Shown here: piece after piece, positions 55,575 to 59,654 of the stretch | How the letters are laid out: the number at the start of each line of letters is the position of its first letter | Position numbering within the stretch: position 1 is the stretch's first letter | Assembly: GCF_014648555.1 (NCBI RefSeq) | Contig: NZ_BMRI01000005.1 | Coordinates: 35,038-94,691 of the forward strand | Direction of reading: 5' to 3' | Length of the DNA: 59,654 nucleotides | DNA from: Kitasatospora griseola | GTDB taxonomy: Bacteria; Actinomycetota; Actinomycetes; Streptomycetales; Streptomycetaceae | Made by a program: the position numbers and the translations under genes | The notes under the pieces: model-generated | Told to the model about the DNA's origin: nothing | The model's database searches: none | Seen by the model: the letters and a program-made list of their open reading frames with translations, nothing else

Positions 55575-57182
55575 TCACTTGGTCGGCACGAAGTTGTTCA
55601 ACACCGTGGTGAAGCGTCGCAGGCTCTGCGTCCAGTCCTTCTCCGGCCCCGACACGTACACGATGTACGACGTCCCGTCGCTGCGCCGGAACTCCACTTC
55701 CTTCGCGTGCCGGCGCCCGCCCGACGCAGTGAAGCTGAACTCCCACACCGCGCCTTCCTGGTCGTTGATCCGCGCGGCGGCCAGGCTGCTGGTCTGGAAG
55801 TCCTTCAGGCTCTTGCTGAGCGAGGCCTCCAACTGCAGCAGGTGCTCCTGCGGCGCCAGCGGCTGACCGACCGTCACCGCGAACTGCAGGTAGTGGTCGC
55901 GCTCGTCGGGCGAGTAGAGGATCTGCGTGCCGCTCTCGCTGCGCACCCAGGTGCCGTCGGTGGGCAGCGGGAAGCGGAACCCCGCCGGGTCGTCCTGCCA
56001 GGTGTAGCCGGCGGGCGCGGGCCCCTGCCCGGGTTCGGAGGCGGACGGCGTCGTCCCGCCGCCGCCGGCCTGCTGCTGGTGGCGGTGGGTGGCGTAGTAC
56101 CCGCCGCCGCCGGCCGCGGCCAGCACCAGGACGGCCGCCAGTGCCAGCAGCGGCCATCGCCTCCGGCCGCCGCTGGCGGCCGGAGGCGGGGTCGCGGTCT
56201 CCGCCGGCCCGCCCTGCGACGGCACGCGCGGCGGCGCCGCCGGCTCCGGCTCGGCGGGCGTCCCGTCCGGTTCGACCCGGTCGGCGACCGGCACCTGCTG
56301 GGTGGGCAGCCGTTCCTCGCCGGCCTGCTGCGGGACGCGCATGCTGACGGTGTGTCCGGCGGCGACCTCGCGGAGCATCCTCGCGGCCTCGTCGGCGCCG
56401 GGCCGGTCCGCCGGGTCCTTGGCCATCAGCGCGGCCAGCACCGGCCCGAGGGCGGCCGCCCGCCGGGAATCCGGCAGCGGCTCGTCGACGACGGCGGTGA
56501 GGGTGCCGAGCGGGCTGTCGCGGCGGAACGGCGACTGGCCCTCGACGGCGTGGAACAGCGTCGCGCCGAGCGCCCACAGGTCGGAGGCCGGTCCGGGCCG
56601 CTGGCCCTGGGCGCGTTCGGGCGCCAGGTAGTCGGGCGAGCCGACCAGGTCGCCGGGGCGGGTGATCTCCATCGCGCCCTCGAACTTGGCGATGCCGAAG
56701 TCGAGCAGCACGACCCGTCCGCTGCCGTGTTCGAGCAGCACGTTGGCGGGCTTGACGTCCCGGTGCAGCACCCCGAGCTGGTGGCCGCGGTGCAGGGCGG
56801 CGAGCACCTGGAGGCCGACGTCGGCGGCCTCACGCGGAGTCAGGGTGCCGTCCTGGCTGATCACTTCGGACAGCGCGCGGCCGTCGACGAGCTCCATCAC
56901 GATCCACGGCCGGCCGTCCTGTTCGAGCACGTCGTGGATGGTGATGACGCCCGGGTGCTTGATCCGGGCGGCGGCCCGGGCCTCCCGCTTCATCCGGGAC
57001 TGGAGGATCTCCAGGTCCTCCTCCGAGAGATGGCTGACCGTCAACTCCTTGACGGCGACCTCCCGGTCCAGCATTTCGTCCCTGGCCCGCCAGACGGTCC
57101 CCATCCCGCCGCGCCCCAGGCGCTCGCCGAGCGCGTACCGCCCGGCCAGCAGACGGCCTGTCGACTGGTCCTGCCCGCCCAT
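55575..57182 (-). CDS. Transmembrane serine/threonine protein kinase
   Basis: PknB-type receptor kinase of 535 residues. The kinase domain (about 14-272) is complete: glycine loop GRGGMGTVW, ATP lysine K45 (VAVKEL), catalytic HRDVKPANV with D142, DFGIA with D161, the SPDYLAPE activation segment end and the DLWALG motif. A proline-rich juxtamembrane linker follows, then one helix at about 343-360, and an external domain (366-535) without PASTA repeats. The external part (GYTWQDDPAGFRFPLPTDGTW) resembles that of the kinase at the right end of the window. The start ATG has a G-rich stretch upstream. Confidence 0.93.
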   Translation of the reverse strand: MGGQDQSTGRLLAGRYALGERLGRGGMGTVWRARDEMLDREVAVKELTVSHLSEEDLEILQSRMKREARAAARIKHPGVITIHDVLEQDGRPWIVMELVDGRALSEVISQDGTLTPREAADVGLQVLAALHRGHQLGVLHRDVKPANVLLEHGSGRVVLLDFGIAKFEGAMEITRPGDLVGSPDYLAPERAQGQRPGPASDLWALGATLFHAVEGQSPFRRDSPLGTLTAVVDEPLPDSRRAAALGPVLAALMAKDPADRPGADEAARMLREVAAGHTVSMRVPQQAGEERLPTQQVPVADRVEPDGTPAEPEPAAPPRVPSQGGPAETATPPPAASGGRRRWPLLALAAVLVLAAAGGGGYYATHRHQQQAGGGGTTPSASEPGQGPAPAGYTWQDDPAGFRFPLPTDGTWVRSESGTQILYSPDERDHYLQFAVTVGQPLAPQEHLLQLEASLSKSLKDFQTSSLAAARINDQEGAVWEFSFTASGGRRHAKEVEFRRSDGTSYIVYVSGPEKDWTQSLRRFTTVLNNFVPTK

Positions 57183-57337
57183 GACCGTCCCCCCTTCTGA
57201 CCCCCCACCGTCGGTCGGACGAGGTCGTGGCACCTCGTGTGCCTGCTCGCACCGACGGTTCGAAGGCAAGCCTAGGCTGCGCGGGGCCGCGCGGGAATCA
57301 CACCCCGGGTTGCGAATCGCACGGTGACCGGCCGCAT

Positions 57338-58432
57338 TCAGCCAGCGACCAGAACGATCCCGGTGACCGCCGCCACCATCAGCACCAGCACGGCCGCCAG
57401 CACCAGCGGACCGAGCATCCGGGCGGGAATCCGCGGCGGACGCCCGGCGGGCGCGGCCTTCTGACGGGGCGTCGGCGGGCGCTTGCGCGGGCGGGCGCCG
57501 CGCGGGCGGACGGCCGGCGGCCCGGTCTCGGTGCGGGGCGCCGGCAGCGCCGGGGCGGGCGGCCCGTCCGGGTACGGCTCGGGGGCGGACATCAGCAGCT
57601 CGCGCAGCTCCTGCTGCACGGCGACCGCGTCGGGCCGGGCCTCGGCGTCCGGGCGCAGCAGCCGCTCCACCAGGGGCCGCAGCGGGCCGCACCCGTCGGT
57701 GCGGTGGTGGCGGCCGTCGCGGACGGCGGCCAGCAGCGTCGGCAGGTCGTGCTCGGGGTACGGGCCGTGGCCGGTGAGCAGGCGGTACAGCAGGACGCCG
57801 AGGGCCCAGGTGTCGGCGGGTGCGCCCGGGTCGATCGCCCAGCGCTCGGCGAGCGGTCCGAGCATCAGCGCGCGGGTCTCGTACACCCGGCGTGGCACCT
57901 CGCCGCCGAGCGCCGCGCACAGTTCCTCCTCGGCGGCGCCGAGCAGCAGGCCGCCGAGCATCGCCGCGCCGTCCTCGCAGACCAGCACGGTGCGGGCGGT
58001 GACGTTGCCGTGGGTGAGGCCGGTGTCGTGCACGGCCCGCAGCGCCCCGGCCAGGTCGGCGCCGATCTCGGCGACCCGGTACGGCGACAGCGGCCCGTCG
58101 TCCATCAGCCGTTCCAGCGGCACTCCGGAGACCGACTCCTCGGCGACCCACAGCAGTTCGCCCTCGGGTCCGGCGGCGAGTCCGCGCAGCAGCCGCGGGT
58201 GGGCGGGCGCGGCGGCCGCGACCTGCGCCACCCGGGCGGTCAGCAGCTGCCCGTAGGAGGGCGCGGCGGGGTCCATCGCCCGGTCGGGCGCGACCAGGTC
58301 GGGCAGTTCCAGGCCGAACAGCCGCACCCGGGCGCCGCTGGACCCGTCCACCGCGGGCACGCCGACGCCGTCGTCCGGACGGTCCGTCACCCGGTACCGC
58401 CCGGCCACCACCTGCCCAGGGGCCGCTCGCAT
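57338..58432 (-). CDS. Membrane-anchored pseudokinase
   Basis: A 364-residue protein with the outline of a Ser/Thr kinase (about 10-285) but without catalytic residues. The glycine loop is degenerate (DRPDDGVGVPAV), no VAxK lysine is present (ARVRLFG), the HRD motif is THGN (140-143) and the DFG position reads MLG (158-160). The DTWALGVLLYRLLTG helix is retained. A basic proline-rich linker (318-336) leads to a C-terminal membrane helix (343-363), so almost all of the protein is cytoplasmic. It lies between two active-looking transmembrane kinases and probably acts as a scaffold or regulator. Confidence 0.85.
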   Translation of the reverse strand: MRAAPGQVVAGRYRVTDRPDDGVGVPAVDGSSGARVRLFGLELPDLVAPDRAMDPAAPSYGQLLTARVAQVAAAAPAHPRLLRGLAAGPEGELLWVAEESVSGVPLERLMDDGPLSPYRVAEIGADLAGALRAVHDTGLTHGNVTARTVLVCEDGAAMLGGLLLGAAEEELCAALGGEVPRRVYETRALMLGPLAERWAIDPGAPADTWALGVLLYRLLTGHGPYPEHDLPTLLAAVRDGRHHRTDGCGPLRPLVERLLRPDAEARPDAVAVQQELRELLMSAPEPYPDGPPAPALPAPRTETGPPAVRPRGARPRKRPPTPRQKAAPAGRPPRIPARMLGPLVLAAVLVLMVAAVTGIVLVAG

Positions 58433-58554
58433 GCCTGTTCCTCACGCCGTAGTGCCGCCAGCCTACGGCCCCGAGCCGCACCCGCCACCTTCCGGTGCGG
58501 CCATTCAACTCCCTTGCCCCTCCGCGCCGGAGGCTCCCGCTCCGGCGGGCGCGC

Positions 58555-59654
58555 CTACGGCGCGGGCTGGAAGCTCTCGAAGGAGATCCGCCGGGCGAGC
58601 GAACCGTCCGGCGCGGACCACACCGCTTCCGGCATGGTCCAGTAGATCGCGTAGCCGTACTTGCCGTCGCCGGTGACGAAGCCCCGGTTCAGCGAGTGCA
58701 GCAGGGTGCCGGTCTTGCCGGAGTACGTCCACTCCCAGTCGGCGGCGTTGCTCCAGCCCCGGTAGGCCACCGATTCGACCCGGATCCGGCGGTAGTCCTT
58801 CATCGTCGCGGACCGGTCGGACGCCTGCCAGTCCTTGAGCGCGCTGTCCCCGGCGGGCGACTGCCAGTCGATCACCAGCCGCAGCCCGTTGCCCTCGAAC
58901 TGTCGGCTGGTGGAGCGGTAGTCCGCGCCCTTGTCGGACATCCACTCCGGCAGCGTGATGCTGAAGCCCGACGGGTCCTTGTACACCCGGTACCCGTCCG
59001 GCACCTGACCGGGCGTCAGGGCCGGCCCGGGCTGCTCCCCGGCGCCCGCCGACGCGCCGGCGCTCGGGCTCGCGGACGGCGAGGCGGACGGCGAGGCGGA
59101 CGGGGACGGGGACGGGGACGGCTGCACGGGCGCCGCGGTGCTGCCGCCGTCCGCGGCGTTCGCCCCGTCGCCCTTCTCGGCGGGCCACAGCACCACCAGT
59201 GCGGCGACCAGCGCCAGCACCGCGACCACCGCGGCGACGGTCAGCAGGGTGCGCCGCCGGGACGCGCCGGCGCGCTGCACCACCGCGGTGTCCGCGCCGG
59301 CGGCGGGGTCCGCGGGCAGCGCCCGGGTCGCGGTCTCCGCGGCGACCGGCTCGGCCGGCTTCCCGGCGGCGGCGCGCTTCGGCTCGGGGAGCGCCTTCCC
59401 GGCGACGATCCGCTGCAGCAGCTCGCGGGCCTCGTCCGCGCCCATCCGCTTCGCGGGGTCCTTCTCCAGCAGGCCCTCGATGACCGGCAGCAGCGGCCCG
59501 GCGTGCGGGGGCGGCGGCAGTTCCTCGGTCATCACGGCGGTCAGCGTGGCCAGCGCGGAGCCCCGGTCGTACGGCGGGACGCCCTCGACCATCGCGTACA
59601 GGGTGCCGCCGAGCGACCACAGGTCGGACGGCGGACCGGGCCGCTGCCCGCGGG
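58555..59654 (-). CDS. Transmembrane serine/threonine kinase, C-terminal part (5' end outside the window)
   Basis: The visible 366 codons begin within the C-lobe of a kinase (RGQRPGPPSDLWSLGGTLYAMVEG, LLEKDPAKRMGADEARELL) and lack the catalytic loop, which lies beyond the right edge. After a basic linker there is a membrane helix (TLLTVAAVVAVLALVAALVVLW), then a serine/proline/alanine repeat stretch of about 25 residues, and an external domain of about 160 residues (GYRVYKDPSGFSITLPEWM...). The external domain resembles that of the kinase at 55575. It belongs to the same cluster as the pseudokinase that follows it. Confidence 0.9.
   Translation of the reverse strand, partial: RGQRPGPPSDLWSLGGTLYAMVEGVPPYDRGSALATLTAVMTEELPPPPHAGPLLPVIEGLLEKDPAKRMGADEARELLQRIVAGKALPEPKRAAAGKPAEPVAAETATRALPADPAAGADTAVVQRAGASRRRTLLTVAAVVAVLALVAALVVLWPAEKGDGANAADGGSTAAPVQPSPSPSPSASPSASPSASPSAGASAGAGEQPGPALTPGQVPDGYRVYKDPSGFSITLPEWMSDKGADYRSTSRQFEGNGLRLVIDWQSPAGDSALKDWQASDRSATMKDYRRIRVESVAYRGWSNAADWEWTYSGKTGTLLHSLNRGFVTGDGKYGYAIYWTMPEAVWSAPDGSLARRISFESFQPAP
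59080..59124. repeat. Short tandem repeats in the kinase linker
   Basis: Repeats of GGCGGACGGCGA and then GGGGAC on the plus strand encode the SPSPSPSASPSASPSAS linker on the minus strand. Copy number of such repeats often varies between strains. Confidence 0.6.

Overview
The window is very GC-rich (third codon positions almost all G or C), uses many GTG starts, couples genes through ATGA/GTGA overlaps, and carries a housekeeping gene order typical of the Streptomycetaceae chromosome core (Streptomyces or Kitasatospora): trpS, mdh, folD, purN-purH, sucC-sucD, pcrA, guaA. I see no tRNA, rRNA, CRISPR array, insertion sequence or prophage. Both ends cut a gene.

Layout. 1-2.5 kb: the end of a cell-wall polymer locus (TagF-like glycerophosphotransferase and a Stealth-type phosphotransferase, overlapping tail to tail). 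2.6-8.2 kb, minus strand: 2'-5' RNA ligase-like protein, trpS, a CorC/CNNM membrane protein, mdh with a perfect-arm operator at its start site, a DUF3017 protein and folD. 8.4-13.2 kb: two small membrane proteins with PGYGYPQ-type repeats, purH/purN, and a hypothetical membrane protein. 13.2-16.8 kb: a NarL-type two-component system divergent from an ABC exporter. 16.8-17.3 kb: a non-coding array of short repeats that switches orientation half way. 17.3-22.5 kb: a DUF6350 membrane protein, a membrane-anchored sigma-like protein, then sucD and sucC.

22.8-31.8 kb is the most interesting region. A module of MoxR AAA+ ATPase, DUF5682, VWA protein, SWIM zinc-finger protein and DUF5691 protein is split into two divergent arms around a MerR regulator and a small membrane protein. 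It also holds a 45-residue basic protein coupled to DUF5691. The DUF5682 protein carries paired GxxH motifs suggestive of the TIKI/EreA/ChaN hydrolase-like superfamily, and it has absorbed a palindromic repeat element in frame. The gene set is a recurrent association as far as I know, but its function is not established.

31.8-36 kb: an icmB-like B12-binding subunit, an M23 peptidase and pcrA. 36-43 kb: five minus-strand integral-membrane genes (two paralogous acyltransferases, a PIG-V-like and a GT87-like mannosyltransferase and a large GT-C-like protein), mostly translationally coupled, suggesting envelope glycan assembly and O-acylation. 43-47 kb: a PspC-type histidine kinase and regulator divergent from a PspC/LiaF-like protein, probably an envelope-stress circuit. 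47-55.5 kb: a DoxX-Rieske fusion, guaA, a zinc-ribbon membrane protein, and an aldehyde dehydrogenase-GMC oxidoreductase pair. 55.6 kb to the end: two transmembrane Ser/Thr kinases with a membrane-anchored pseudokinase between them.

Start sites were chosen from ribosome-binding sites, overlaps and protein ends. Functions rest on recognised motifs, not on database searches.
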